From assembly GCF_000244915.1 (NCBI RefSeq), contig NZ_CM001442.1, positions 1,302,001 to 1,366,000 of the forward strand: DNA of 64,000 nt, in the 5' to 3' direction. The position numbers were made by a program, and so were the translations under genes. The DNA is from Bradyrhizobium sp. WSM471 (GTDB taxonomy: Bacteria > Pseudomonadota > Alphaproteobacteria > Rhizobiales > Xanthobacteraceae). Within the stretch, counting starts at the first letter, position 1. Every line of letters begins with the position of its first letter. Under the pieces are notes generated by a model, which saw only the letters and a program-made list of their open reading frames with translations, had not been told where the DNA came from and did not search any database. Positions 28,965 through 38,385 of this stretch are shown in pieces.

Positions 28965-29966
28965 ATGATGCGTCGTATCGTTCCGCTCGCTGCAGGACTA
29001 CTCGTGACAGGCATGTTGGCAAGCTCGGCTCTCGCCGCCGACATCAATCTGCTGAACGTATCGTACGATCCGACGCGTGAGCTCTATGTCGAGTTCAACA
29101 AGGCGTTCGCGAGTGCCTATCGGAAAGAAACCGGCAAGAGCGTCGAGATCAAGCAGTCGCATGGCGGCAGCGGTTCGCAGGCGCGCGCCGTGATCGACGG
29201 ATTGCAGGCCGACGTGGTGACGCTTGCGCTCGCCTACGACATCGACGCCATCGCGGGCAAAGGCCTCACGACGGCTGATTGGCAGAAGCGCCTGCCGCAG
29301 AATTCGTCGCCCTACACCTCGACCATCGTGTTCCTGGTCCGCAAGGGCAATCCGAAGGGCATCAGGGATTGGGACGATCTCCTCAAGCCGGGTGTCGCCG
29401 TGATCACGCCGAACCCGAAGACGTCAGGCGGCGCGCGCTGGAATTATCTCGCGGCATGGGGCTTTGCGCAGAAGAAATACGGCTCGGCGGACAGGGCCAA
29501 GGATTTCATCGGAAAGCTCTATCAGCAGGTGCCGGTGCTCGACACCGGCGCGCGCGGCGCGACCGTGACCTTCGTCGAGCGCGGCGTCGGCGACGTGCTG
29601 CTCGCCTGGGAGAACGAGGCGTACCTGGCGCTCAAGGAATTCGGACCGGAGAAATTCGAGATCGTGGCGCCGCCGCTCTCGATCCTGGCGGAACCGCCGG
29701 TGACGATCATCGAGAAGGTTGCCGATAAAAAAGGCACCCGCAACGCCGCCGACGCCTACCTGCAATATTGGTACACCAAGGAAGGTCAGGAAATCGCGGC
29801 GCGCAACTTCTATCGTCCGCGCGATCCCGAGATCGCCAAAAAACACGAAAACTCCTTCGCGAAGGTCGAACTGTTCACGATCGACGAATTTTTCGGCGGC
29901 TGGACCAAGGCGCAGAGGGAACATTTTGCCGACGGCGGCGTCTTCGATCAGATCTACAAGAACTGA
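28965..29966 (+). CDS. Sulfate ABC transporter substrate-binding protein (Sbp/CysP type)
   Basis: About 333 residues with a signal peptide ending near residue 25 (ASSALAAD) and the periplasmic sulfate-binding fold ([11 protein letters not shown] at the start, [20 protein letters not shown] anion-binding block). The ATG at 28965 is six bases after GGAG; ATGs at 28953 and 28968 are alternatives. It delivers sulfate or thiosulfate to the permease encoded next. The spacer of 120 bases upstream could hold its own promoter. Confidence 0.93.
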   Translation: MMRRIVPLAAGLLVTGMLASSALAADINLLNVSYDPTRELYVEFNKAFASAYRKETGKSVEIKQSHGGSGSQARAVIDGLQADVVTLALAYDIDAIAGKGLTTADWQKRLPQNSSPYTSTIVFLVRKGNPKGIRDWDDLLKPGVAVITPNPKTSGGARWNYLAAWGFAQKKYGSADRAKDFIGKLYQQVPVLDTGARGATVTFVERGVGDVLLAWENEAYLALKEFGPEKFEIVAPPLSILAEPPVTIIEKVADKKGTRNAADAYLQYWYTKEGQEIAARNFYRPRDPEIAKKHENSFAKVELFTIDEFFGGWTKAQREHFADGGVFDQIYKN

Positions 29967-30002
29967 TCGGGCGCTGTCGGCGGGGCTTAAACAGGGGGCC
30001 TG

Positions 30003-30839
30003 GTGAGCGCAATCGCAGCACGACGCCGGACATTGCCGGGCTTCGGTCTCACCATGGGGCTGACGCTGTCCTGGCTGTCGATCATCATCCTGATTCCGCT
30101 CGCCGGGCTGTTCCTGAAATCGCTCGAGCTGAGCCCCGAGCAGTTCTGGAACATCCTCTCCAGCCGCCGCACCCTGAATGCCCTCCGCGTCTCCTTCGGC
30201 CTCGCCTTCGCGGCGGCGTGGGTCAATCTCGTGATGGGCAGCATCATCGTCTGGGCACTGGTGCGTTACCGCTTCCCGGGAAGGCGGCTGTTCGATGCCA
30301 TCGTCGACGTGCCCTTTGCGCTGCCGACGGCGGTCGCCGGCGTCGCGCTGACCGCGTTGTTCGCCGAGAAGGGCTGGCTCGGCGCGCCGCTCGCGGCGGC
30401 CGGCATCAAGGTGGCGTTCACACCTGTCGGCATCTTCGTCGCCATGATCTTCATTGGCATCCCGTTCGTGGTGCGCACGGTGCAGCCGGTGCTCCAGGAT
30501 CTCGACCCTGAGATCGAGGAGGCCGCGGGCAGCCTTGGCGCGAGCCGCTGGCAGACCATTATTCGCGTGATCCTGCCCTCGCTCGGGCCGGCCCTGCTGA
30601 CGGGGCTCGCGCTCGCCTTCGCGCGCGCGGTCGGCGAATACGGCTCGGTGATCTTCATCGCCGGCAATCTGCCCAACGTCTCCGAGATCGCGCCGCTGCT
30701 GATCGTGATCCGGCTGTCCGAATTCCGCTATGCCGACGCGACCGCCATCGCGGTGGTCATGCTGGTCGTCTCCTTCGTCATCATCTTCGCCGTCAACCGG
30801 CTTCAGCGCTGGGCGCAGAGCCGGATCCCGGCACGCTGA
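30003..30839 (+). CDS. cysT: Sulfate ABC transporter permease CysT
   Basis: A 278-residue inner-membrane permease with about six helices and the cytoplasmic EAA loop (EEAAGSLGASRWQTIIRVILP). The start is GTG at 30003, preceded by GGGG. It forms the translocation channel with CysW, energised by CysA. The order P-T-W-A and small gaps are those of a classical sulfate importer operon. Confidence 0.94.
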   Translation: MSAIAARRRTLPGFGLTMGLTLSWLSIIILIPLAGLFLKSLELSPEQFWNILSSRRTLNALRVSFGLAFAAAWVNLVMGSIIVWALVRYRFPGRRLFDAIVDVPFALPTAVAGVALTALFAEKGWLGAPLAAAGIKVAFTPVGIFVAMIFIGIPFVVRTVQPVLQDLDPEIEEAAGSLGASRWQTIIRVILPSLGPALLTGLALAFARAVGEYGSVIFIAGNLPNVSEIAPLLIVIRLSEFRYADATAIAVVMLVVSFVIIFAVNRLQRWAQSRIPAR

Positions 30840-30848
30840 GGGCGGATC

Positions 30849-31760
30849 ATGACGATGCAGATCGCAGATTCCGTCTCACTCTCGGCCCCCGAAGCCAAGG
30901 CACGCGCCCATGCGGCGGCCGCGCGGAACAACCTGCGCACCGAGCCGAGGGCGGTTCGCATCGTCATCATCGCGCTGGCGATGACCTTTCTCTCAGTCTT
31001 CGTCGTGCTGCCGCTGGTCGTGGTGTTCGCGCAGGCCTTCTCGAAGGGAATTCTCGCTTATCTCGCCGCGCTGGCCGACCCGGAGGCGCTGTCCGCGATC
31101 AGGCTGACGCTGGTGGTGGCGGCGATCTCGGTCGGCCTCAATCTCGTCTTCGGCCTGGTCGCGGCCTGGGCCATCGCGAAGTTCGAGTTCAGGGGCAAGA
31201 CCTTCCTGATCACGCTGATCGATTTGCCGTTCTCGGTCAGCCCGGTGATCTCGGGCCTCGTCTTCGTGCTGCTGTTCGGCGCGCAGGGCTATTTCGGCGG
31301 CTGGCTGCGCGATCATGACGTCCAGATCCTGTTCGCGGTGCCCGGCATCGCGCTTGCGACCACCTTCGTGACCTTCCCCTTCGTGGCGCGGGCGTTGATC
31401 CCGCTGATGCAGGAGCAGGGCACGCAGGAGGAGGAGGCCGCGATCTCGCTCGGCGCCTCAGGCCTGCAGGCCTTCTTCCGCGTCACGCTGCCCAACATCA
31501 AATGGGGCGTGCTCTACGGCGTCCTGCTCTGCAACGCGCGCGCGATGGGCGAGTTCGGCGCGGTGTCCGTCGTCTCCGGCCATATCCGCGGCGAGACCAA
31601 CACGATGCCGCTCCTGGTCGAGATTCTCTACAACGAATACCAGTTCGTCGCGGCGTTCGCGATCGCCTCGCTGCTGGCGATGCTGGCGCTGATCACGCTG
31701 ATCGCGAAAACCGTTCTCGAAAATCACCTCGACGAAGGACATGACGCAAGTGAGCATTGA
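30849..31760 (+). CDS. cysW: Sulfate ABC transporter permease CysW
   Basis: A 303-residue permease, the partner of CysT. It has a 40-residue cytoplasmic N-terminus, about six membrane helices and an EAA loop ([22 protein letters not shown]). It starts 9 bases after cysT and overlaps cysA by 20 bases. Confidence 0.94.
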   Translation: MTMQIADSVSLSAPEAKARAHAAAARNNLRTEPRAVRIVIIALAMTFLSVFVVLPLVVVFAQAFSKGILAYLAALADPEALSAIRLTLVVAAISVGLNLVFGLVAAWAIAKFEFRGKTFLITLIDLPFSVSPVISGLVFVLLFGAQGYFGGWLRDHDVQILFAVPGIALATTFVTFPFVARALIPLMQEQGTQEEEAAISLGASGLQAFFRVTLPNIKWGVLYGVLLCNARAMGEFGAVSVVSGHIRGETNTMPLLVEILYNEYQFVAAFAIASLLAMLALITLIAKTVLENHLDEGHDASEH

Positions 31761-32784
31761 AGTCAGGAATCTCGTCAAGAAGTTCGGCAGCTTCGCAGCC
31801 CTCGACGGCGTCGACCTCAAGGTCAATGACGGCGAGCTGCTGGCGCTGCTCGGGCCGTCCGGCTCGGGCAAAACGACGCTGCTGCGGATCATCGCCGGGC
31901 TCGACTGGCCCGATTCCGGTGAGGTGTCTTTCAACGGCGAGGACGCGCTGGCGCAGGGCGCGCGCGAGCGGCACGTCGGATTCGTATTCCAGCACTACGC
32001 GCTGTTCCGCCACATGACGGTGTTCGAGAACGTCGCCTTCGGGCTCCGCGTGCAGCCGCGCGCGATCCGCAAGGATGAAGCGACCATCCGTGCGCGCGTC
32101 AAGGAGCTGCTCGATCTCGTGCAACTCGACTGGCTCGCCGACCGCTATCCGAGCCAGCTCTCGGGCGGCCAGCGCCAGCGCATCGCGCTGGCCCGCGCGC
32201 TCGCGATCGAGCCACGTATCCTGCTGCTCGACGAGCCCTTCGGCGCGCTTGATGCCAAGGTGCGCAAGGAGCTGCGCAAATGGCTGCGCTCGCTGCACCA
32301 CGAGATCAACGTCACCTCGATCTTCGTCACCCATGACCAGGAGGAGGCGCTCGAAGTCGCCAACCGCGTCGTCGTGATGGACAAGGGCAAGATCGAGCAG
32401 ATCGGCTCGCCCGATGACGTCTATGAGAGCCCGGCGACCGCCTTCGTCCACAGCTTCATCGGCGAATCCATCGAGCTTCCTGTCCTGATCGCCGGCGGTC
32501 TCATCACGCTCGGCGACCGGCCGCTGCGGCTCGCGGCAGATGGCCTTGCGCCTGGCGCGTCAAGACTGTTCGTGCGGCGACACGACATGCTGGTCGGCCC
32601 GCCCGGCAGCGGCGCCTTCGAGGGCGCCGTGCGGCATGTCCGGAATTTCGGCCCCGTGCAGCGGGCCGAGGTGGCACTATCAGGCGGAGAGACCATCGAG
32701 ATCGACGCTCCCCGCGGCAGGGAACTGCGAGCCGGCGACACGATCGGCCTGGAGCCCCGGCGCTACCGGATATTTGCGGGCTAG
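31741..32784 (+). CDS. cysA: Sulfate ABC transporter ATP-binding protein CysA
   Basis: A 347-residue ATPase with Walker [10 protein letters not shown] near residue 38, signature [15 protein letters not shown], Walker [14 protein letters not shown] and a C-terminal TOBE-like regulatory domain ([12 protein letters not shown] onward). It powers the CysTW channel. The start follows GAAGGAC within cysW. A family A palindromic repeat follows its stop and may act as the end of the transcript. Confidence 0.95.
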   Translation: MTQVSIEVRNLVKKFGSFAALDGVDLKVNDGELLALLGPSGSGKTTLLRIIAGLDWPDSGEVSFNGEDALAQGARERHVGFVFQHYALFRHMTVFENVAFGLRVQPRAIRKDEATIRARVKELLDLVQLDWLADRYPSQLSGGQRQRIALARALAIEPRILLLDEPFGALDAKVRKELRKWLRSLHHEINVTSIFVTHDQEEALEVANRVVVMDKGKIEQIGSPDDVYESPATAFVHSFIGESIELPVLIAGGLITLGDRPLRLAADGLAPGASRLFVRRHDMLVGPPGSGAFEGAVRHVRNFGPVQRAEVALSGGETIEIDAPRGRELRAGDTIGLEPRRYRIFAG

Positions 32785-32789
32785 ATCCC

Positions 32790-32870
32790 CGTCATTCCGG
32801 GATGGTCCGCAGGACCGGACCCGGAATCTCGAGATTCCGGGTTAGATGCTTCGCATCGCCCCGGAACGAC
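32790..32870. repeat. Family A palindromic repeat after cysA
   Basis: Outer arms CGTCATTCCGG and CCGGAACGAC, inner arms ACCCGGAATCTCGAGATTCC forming a perfect core. It lies between cysA and the CAP lipoprotein gene and could stabilise or end the cys transcript. Confidence 0.83.
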
Positions 32871-32948
32871 TTGGTCGTTTTTCCTCAATATTCACCTTTC
32901 AGCCACGGTTGGTATGCAACAACCGCCGTGATTTGGGGGCTCCTGTTC

Positions 32949-33452
32949 ATGCGCGTCGCGGCCGCGATATCAATCCTTTTGCTGCTCGCCGGCTGTGCTG
33001 GCAACGAGGCACCGGTCCAGCAGCCCTCGATGTATGCCGATATGGCTGTCCCGGGCGCAAAGCTCGATGCGCAGGCGGCAGCGATCATGATCTCGCAATA
33101 CCGCCAGAACAACGGGCTCGGCACCGTCGTGATCGATCCTGCCCTGATGAGTCTCGCCGAATCTCAGTCCCAGGCCATGGCTGCCGCCAACAAGATGGAC
33201 CATGACGTCCGCGCACCGCTGGCCAAGCGCCTCAGCGCCGGCGGCTATCCGGCGACCGTTGCGGTCGAGAACGTCTCGGCCGGCTATCATACGCTGGCGG
33301 AAGCGTTTTCCGGCTGGCGCGACTCGCCCCCGCACCGCGCCAACATGCTCAAGAGCGGTGTCACAAAATTGGGCATCGCGGCGGGCTATGCTCCCGGCAC
33401 CAAATACAAGGTGTTCTGGACCATGATCCTGGCCTCGACGGACGCCCGATAA
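32949..33452 (+). CDS. CAP/SCP-domain lipoprotein
   Basis: A 167-residue protein with a lipoprotein signal (hydrophobic core and lipobox LLAGC, lipidated Cys near residue 16). The CAP domain follows, with the conserved HRANML and the N-terminal QYRQNNGLGTV block. Bacterial CAP proteins are secreted or envelope-bound; their activity is usually unknown. The ATG at 32949 is chosen because it begins the signal peptide; the upstream open frame runs through a repeat. Confidence 0.85.
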   Translation: MRVAAAISILLLLAGCAGNEAPVQQPSMYADMAVPGAKLDAQAAAIMISQYRQNNGLGTVVIDPALMSLAESQSQAMAAANKMDHDVRAPLAKRLSAGGYPATVAVENVSAGYHTLAEAFSGWRDSPPHRANMLKSGVTKLGIAAGYAPGTKYKVFWTMILASTDAR

Positions 33453-33530
33453 GCCAGACTTGATCCCGGGATGCATTGACGCCGCGGCAGACTGTCGCCA
33501 CGGTCGCTCGCCATCTGCTATTGTTCCCGC

Positions 33531-34706
33531 ATGACCGATCATAGTCCACAAGTCGCAACGATCCCCGCGAACGCGCAACGTGTCCTGGTCCTCCAGGGCG
33601 GCGGCGCGCTCGGCTCCTATCAGGCCGGCGCCTATCAGTCGCTCTGCCATGCCGGGTTCGAGCCGGACTGGGTCGCCGGCATCTCGATCGGCGCTGTCAA
33701 CGCCGCGATCATCGCCGGCAACGAAGGGGAGACGCGCGTCAAGCGGCTGAAGGAATTCTGGGAGATGGTCTCCGCGCCGGTGCCATGGAAGCCGATCGGC
33801 AAGAGCGACCACAGCCGCGAGCTGTTCAACTCGACCAGCGCCGCATTGATCGCGACCTTCGGCGTCCCCGGTTTCTTCACGCCGCGCATTCCGCCCGCGC
33901 CGCTCTGGCCGCCCGGCAGCCCGCAGGCCGAGAGCTATTACGACACCGCACCGCTGAAGAAGACGCTGGAGCGTCTGGTCGACTTCGACCGCATCAACGA
34001 TCTGAAAACGCGGCTGTCGGTCGGTGCGGTCGGCGTCACCTCCGGCAACTTCAAATATTTCGACAATTTCGAGTTCAGGAAGCTCGGCAAGAAAATCGGC
34101 CCCGAGCACATCATGGCCTCCGGCGCGCTGCCGCCCGGCTTTCCGTCCGTCGTGATCGACGGCGAGCATTATTGGGACGGCGGCATCGCCTCCAACACGC
34201 CGCTCGACTTCGTGCTGGACGCCGAGACCGACCGCGATCTCCTGATCTTCCAGATCGACCTGTTCAGCGCCCGCGGCGATCTGCCGACCTCGCTGCTCGA
34301 GGCGACCGAGCGCGAGAAGGACATCCGCTTCTCCAGCCGCACGCGGATGAACACCGACAAGAACAAGCAGGTGCACAACGCCCGCAGGGCCGTGCGCGAC
34401 CTGATTTCCAAATTGCCCGATTATCTCAAGAACGACCCTTCCGTGGAATTCCTTGCCAAGGTATCGCGCGAAAGCACCGTGACTGTGGTGCACTTGATCT
34501 ACCGCAGCAAGAACTACGAATCCTCGTCCAAGGATTACGATTTCTCGCATGTCGCCATGGTCGAGCATTGGGAAGCCGGCGTGCGTGACGTGCATCTGTC
34601 GATGCGCCACAAGGACTGGCTCGAGCGGCCGCAATCCGGCGAGACCATGGTGACCTACGATCTCACGGGGGACGTCACTGCGCCCCCGGCAAAAAGGAGC
34701 GACTAA
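33531..34706 (+). CDS. Patatin-like phospholipase family protein
   Basis: A 391-residue cytoplasmic hydrolase. The oxyanion GGGALGSYQAGAY, the nucleophile elbow GISIG (GxSxG) and the catalytic Asp in YWDGGI are all present. The C-terminal 150 residues (EKDIRFSSRTRMNTDKNK onward) match the DUF3734 extension. It is one base upstream of 3-hydroxybutyrate dehydrogenase; this pairing is common in alphaproteobacteria and suggests a role in lipid or polyhydroxybutyrate turnover. Confidence 0.9.
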   Translation: MTDHSPQVATIPANAQRVLVLQGGGALGSYQAGAYQSLCHAGFEPDWVAGISIGAVNAAIIAGNEGETRVKRLKEFWEMVSAPVPWKPIGKSDHSRELFNSTSAALIATFGVPGFFTPRIPPAPLWPPGSPQAESYYDTAPLKKTLERLVDFDRINDLKTRLSVGAVGVTSGNFKYFDNFEFRKLGKKIGPEHIMASGALPPGFPSVVIDGEHYWDGGIASNTPLDFVLDAETDRDLLIFQIDLFSARGDLPTSLLEATEREKDIRFSSRTRMNTDKNKQVHNARRAVRDLISKLPDYLKNDPSVEFLAKVSRESTVTVVHLIYRSKNYESSSKDYDFSHVAMVEHWEAGVRDVHLSMRHKDWLERPQSGETMVTYDLTGDVTAPPAKRSD

Positions 34707-34707
34707 T

Positions 34708-35496
34708 ATGGGTAGTCTGTCAGGCAAGAACGCCGTCGTGACCGGGTCGACCAGCGGCATCGGCCTCGCCTATGCGCGCGCCTTCGCCGCCGCCGGTGCC
34801 AATGTCGTCATCAACGGGTTCGGCTCGCCGGAGGACATCGAGAAGGAGCGCGCCAAGATCGAGTCCGACTTCGGCGTTAAGGCGGTCTATTCGCCGGCTG
34901 ACATGACCAAGCCGGCCGAGATCGCCGGGATGATCGCGCTCGGCGAGAAGAGTTTCGGTTCGGTCGACATCCTCGTCAACAATGCCGGCATCCAGTTCGT
35001 CTCGCCCATCGAGGAATTCCCGCCGGAGAAATGGGACCAGATCATCGCGATCAACCTGTCCTCGGCCTTCCATTCCATTCGCGCCGCCGTCCCCGGCATG
35101 AAGAAGAAGGGCTGGGGCCGCATCATCAATACCGCTTCCGCGCACTCGCTGGTCGCCTCGCCCTTCAAGTCGGCCTATGTGTCGGCCAAGCACGGCATCG
35201 CCGGCCTGACCAAGACCGTGGCGCTGGAGGTCGCGACCCACAAGATCACCTGCAACTGCATCAGCCCCGGTTATGTCTGGACGCCGCTGGTGGAGAAGCA
35301 GATCCCCGACACCATGAAGGCCCGCAACCTCACGCGCGAGCAGGTCATCAACGACGTGTTGCTCGACGCGCAGCCGACCAAGGAGTTCGTCACCTCCGAG
35401 CAGGTCGCAGCCCTCGCGCTGTTCCTGTGCGGCGACGATGCCGCGCAGATCACCGGCACCAACCTGTCGATCGACGGCGGCTGGACCGCGGAGTAG
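34708..35496 (+). CDS. bdhA: 3-Hydroxybutyrate dehydrogenase
   Basis: A 262-residue short-chain dehydrogenase. It has the NAD loop GSTSGIG near residue 13, NNAG, and the catalytic Ser and YVSAK motif. The inner segment NCISPGYVWTPLV with QIPD is typical of 3-hydroxybutyrate dehydrogenases, which oxidise the polyhydroxybutyrate monomer to acetoacetate. The ATG at 34708 follows AAAAGGAG. Co-transcription with the patatin gene is very likely. Confidence 0.9.
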   Translation: MGSLSGKNAVVTGSTSGIGLAYARAFAAAGANVVINGFGSPEDIEKERAKIESDFGVKAVYSPADMTKPAEIAGMIALGEKSFGSVDILVNNAGIQFVSPIEEFPPEKWDQIIAINLSSAFHSIRAAVPGMKKKGWGRIINTASAHSLVASPFKSAYVSAKHGIAGLTKTVALEVATHKITCNCISPGYVWTPLVEKQIPDTMKARNLTREQVINDVLLDAQPTKEFVTSEQVAALALFLCGDDAAQITGTNLSIDGGWTAE

Positions 35497-35653
35497 TTCG
35501 CGTCAACCCAACAACTCTCGGTGATGCCCCGCGACCCGGCTACGCCAAGGCTTCGCCGGGGCTGAGGTCTAGGGGCGCCGAAGCTTTAGCGTAGGCGGCA
35601 GGCGGGGCATCCAGTACTCCGCAGCTTCTCGGCCAATCACAACGGTCTCGGCG

Positions 35654-35709
35654 TACTGGATCGCCCGCCCCAGTGCGCAATTGCGCACAAGGCGGGCGAT
35701 GACAGTGAG
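35654..35709. repeat. Palindromic repeat with nested 16-base palindrome
   Basis: Perfect outer arms ATCGCCCGCC (35660-35669) and GGCGGGCGAT (35691-35700) enclose the 16-base perfect palindrome GTGCGCAATTGCGCAC at 35673-35688. It lies in the spacer between the convergent bdhA and exporter genes. The same 16-mer sits inside a family B element at 47858-47873. Confidence 0.85.
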
Positions 35710-35730
35710 AGTGGTGCGGCCGTTCTCTGT

Positions 35731-36555
35731 CTAATGTGTCCAGGCCAGCGCCGTCTCGAACGCCGAGGACAGGTGCAGCTCCGCGAACATGATCTTGCCG
35801 GCGACCACGAACAGCACGCAGGCAAGTGTCAGGCGGAGCACCGTCTCAGGCACGCGCGTCGCGCTGAAGCTGCCGACGACGATACCGGGCAGCGAGCCCA
35901 ACAGCAGCACGCCCATCAGCGCCCAATCCACGTCGCCAAGCGCCCAGTGCCCCATTCCGGCGATCAGCGTCAGCGGGACCGCATGGGCGATGTCGGAGCC
36001 GACGATGGTCGCCACCGGCAGGCGCGGATAGAGCAGCAGCAGAACGGTGACGCCGACCGCGCCGGCGCCGACCGATGAAATCGAAACCAGCACGCCGAGC
36101 ACGATTCCGGTGACGACTGTCGCAATCGCGGTGGTGCGGTCATCGACCTGCTCCAGGCGCCGGCGAAAGCGCTCCATGATCGATCTGCGGAAAATCAGCG
36201 AGGTCGCGGTCAGCAGCAGTGCGAAGCAGAGCACGAGGTTGACGAGATTGCGCTCGGAATCGCTCTTGAGGTCGAGCTTCCACAGCACGAGCAGCGTCAG
36301 CGCGCTCGCCGGAAGGCTGCCGCAGGCGAGCCGCAGCACCGCCGGCCAGTGCACGCTGCGCGACCAGCCATGCACCACGCTGCCGCCGGTCTTGGTGGCA
36401 GCGGCATAGAGCAGGTCGGTGCCGACCGCGGTCGATGGGTGAATGCCGAACAGCAGGATCAGCAGCGGCGTCATCAGCGAACCGCCGCCGACGCCGGTCA
36501 TTCCAACCAGCAGGCCGACGCCGAACCCGGAGGCGACGTAGAGTGGATCTATCAT
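35731..36555 (-). CDS. TauE/SafE-family sulfite/anion exporter
   Basis: A 274-residue membrane protein with about eight helices and the two glycine-rich repeats of the TauE/SafE family (VGLLVGMTGVGGGSLMTPLL at the N-terminus, then LVSISSVGAGAVGVTVLLLL). Family members export sulfite, sulfoacetate or similar organosulfonates. It is not adjacent to the cys operon, so a direct link to sulfate assimilation is only suggestive. Confidence 0.88.
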   Translation of the reverse strand: MIDPLYVASGFGVGLLVGMTGVGGGSLMTPLLILLFGIHPSTAVGTDLLYAAATKTGGSVVHGWSRSVHWPAVLRLACGSLPASALTLLVLWKLDLKSDSERNLVNLVLCFALLLTATSLIFRRSIMERFRRRLEQVDDRTTAIATVVTGIVLGVLVSISSVGAGAVGVTVLLLLYPRLPVATIVGSDIAHAVPLTLIAGMGHWALGDVDWALMGVLLLGSLPGIVVGSFSATRVPETVLRLTLACVLFVVAGKIMFAELHLSSAFETALAWTH

Positions 36556-36752
36556 GTCCAGGGAATCTTAGGTTTATCTCGTCAGTTGGGCAACATGACG
36601 TAGAATAAACTTTCCCTGCAGAGCAACTGTTTGGGAGCAATAAGAAAAATCGTGCTGTCCTCGCTGAACGGGCAGGGGTTTAGCCGCGCTCCCCAGCGTG
36701 CCGCGAAACGGTTGTTCCCCAGCGGAAGCGCGGAAGAGCAGGGGCGCTGGTC

Positions 36753-38177
36753 CTATTTCCCGAACGCCAGCACGTGCAGGCCGAGCCGCTGTCGCACGAT
36801 CCAGAACAGCAGCACCGTCTCGAAACTGAGCGAGATCGAGGTCGCGGCCGCAGCGCCGTGGCCGCCGAAGCGCGGCACCAGCGCGATGCAGAGCACCAGG
36901 TTCATCGCAAAGGCCAGCGCATAGGCTAGCGCGCAGATCTTCTGCTGGCCGAGCATGTTGAGCAGCCGTTCGACGGGGCCGATCGCGGAGCGCACCACGA
37001 GGCCAATGGCGGCGACGAACATGATGTCGTAGCCGACCACGAATTGCGGCCCGAACAGCCAGAGCAGCGGCTTGCCGAGCGCGAGCAGCACGATGGTCGC
37101 CGCCAGCGACGGCCAGAACGTCCAGTTGATGGCATGCGCCACGTAAGCCGACAGCCGCGCCTTGTCGCCGCTTGCGTTGTATTCGGCAAAGCGATGCGCG
37201 GTCGTCGCCGACATCGCGTAGTGGATGAAAGAGACCAGCGCCAGTGTCTTCACCACGGCGAAATAGACGCCGACCTCGTCGGAGGGGCGGAACTGCTGAA
37301 GCACCAGCACGTCGGTATAGGACAGCAGCAGGTAGAAGCTTTCGACCAGCAGGATCGGCAGCGACACGGCGAGCCAGCCGCCGACGTCGTAGGCCTTGGG
37401 GCCGGGCTCGATGTGATCGGTGAGCCTGCGGTTCAGCACCACCATCTGTCCGGTCATCGCGATCCACACCGCGCCGGCACTCGCGATCATCGCGGCGACC
37501 GCGCCGAGAGGATAGCCGAGCAGGAAGGCGCAGGCCGTGATGCCGATGATCAGGGCCTGGCGGATGATGAATTGCGGCATCAGGCCGAGCTGCATCCAGT
37601 CATGCGAGCGCGCGATGCCGTCCTGGGTGTTGGCCACGACGAAAGCGGGCAGCGTCATGCAGCCGATATAGAGCGGCAGCACCTCGGCCGGATCGATCCA
37701 GGGTGACAGCAATTTGACGAGACCGGCGAGGCCGAGCGACACCAGTGCGGAAACGGCAAAGGTCAGCCAGCGGCTGCCCGAGAGAAAGCCGCGCAGCAGC
37801 GCATGCTCGCCACGGGCGCGGTATTCCGGAATGATCTTTTGCGCGGAGGCCGAGATGCCAAAGTCCATCATGCTGCCGAGCAGCAGAACCCAGGTCCAGA
37901 CATAAACATAAATGCCGTAGTCCGACGTCCCCATCCAGCGCGCGAGCAGGACCTGCGAGAAATAGGCAAGGCCGGCGCTGATCACGCGGATGACGAAGAT
38001 GGTGCCGGCCAGCCGCCGCGTCAGCGATGCCTCGCTCGACCCGCCCGTCAATTTTTCGCGCAGCCGCGCGATGAGGCCGGCAGGTCCGGTCGTTGCGGGT
38101 TCTGCATCCATTACGGCCAATTCGAAGGATCCCCAGGCGTCTTGCATGCGGCGATAACCTTGGGGATTAGCAACCAT
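36753..38177 (-). CDS. Polysaccharide biosynthesis flippase (Wzx/MATE-like)
   Basis: Up to 474 residues with about twelve to fourteen membrane helices after a charged N-terminus of some 50 residues; starts at 38147 or 38111 are possible. The motif GTIFVIRVISAGLAYFSQVLLARWMG is the typical first block of lipopolysaccharide/exopolysaccharide flippases. No glycosyltransferase genes are adjacent, so it is an orphan. A spacer of about 200 bases separates it from the downstream TauE gene. Confidence 0.83.
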   Translation of the reverse strand: MVANPQGYRRMQDAWGSFELAVMDAEPATTGPAGLIARLREKLTGGSSEASLTRRLAGTIFVIRVISAGLAYFSQVLLARWMGTSDYGIYVYVWTWVLLLGSMMDFGISASAQKIIPEYRARGEHALLRGFLSGSRWLTFAVSALVSLGLAGLVKLLSPWIDPAEVLPLYIGCMTLPAFVVANTQDGIARSHDWMQLGLMPQFIIRQALIIGITACAFLLGYPLGAVAAMIASAGAVWIAMTGQMVVLNRRLTDHIEPGPKAYDVGGWLAVSLPILLVESFYLLLSYTDVLVLQQFRPSDEVGVYFAVVKTLALVSFIHYAMSATTAHRFAEYNASGDKARLSAYVAHAINWTFWPSLAATIVLLALGKPLLWLFGPQFVVGYDIMFVAAIGLVVRSAIGPVERLLNMLGQQKICALAYALAFAMNLVLCIALVPRFGGHGAAAATSISLSFETVLLFWIVRQRLGLHVLAFGK

Positions 38178-38215
38178 TCGTTAAGATTCGGTTGGGTGGA
38201 CGTCCCATCCTCGGT

Positions 38216-38357
38216 GTCGTCCCGGCGAAGGCCGGGACCCATAGCCGCAGTGAGAAGTTGTTGCGCTCGCTGATGGCTCCGAGTTTTCGCCAAACCACTC
38301 CCTGTGGCTATGGGTCCCGGATCGGCGCTCCACTTCGCTGCGCTTGTCCGGGACGAC
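38216..38357. repeat. Family B palindromic repeat, extended right arm
   Basis: Left core GTCCCGGCGAAGGCCGGGAC; right side begins GGGTCCCGGATCGGCGCTCC and ends CTTGTCCGGGACGAC, so the right hairpin is a larger variant. It lies between the divergent-facing flippase (start side) and the DsbD-like gene (end side). Confidence 0.8.
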
Positions 38358-38385
38358 AGCTGAACGCGCGGCGCCAGCAGCGCAT

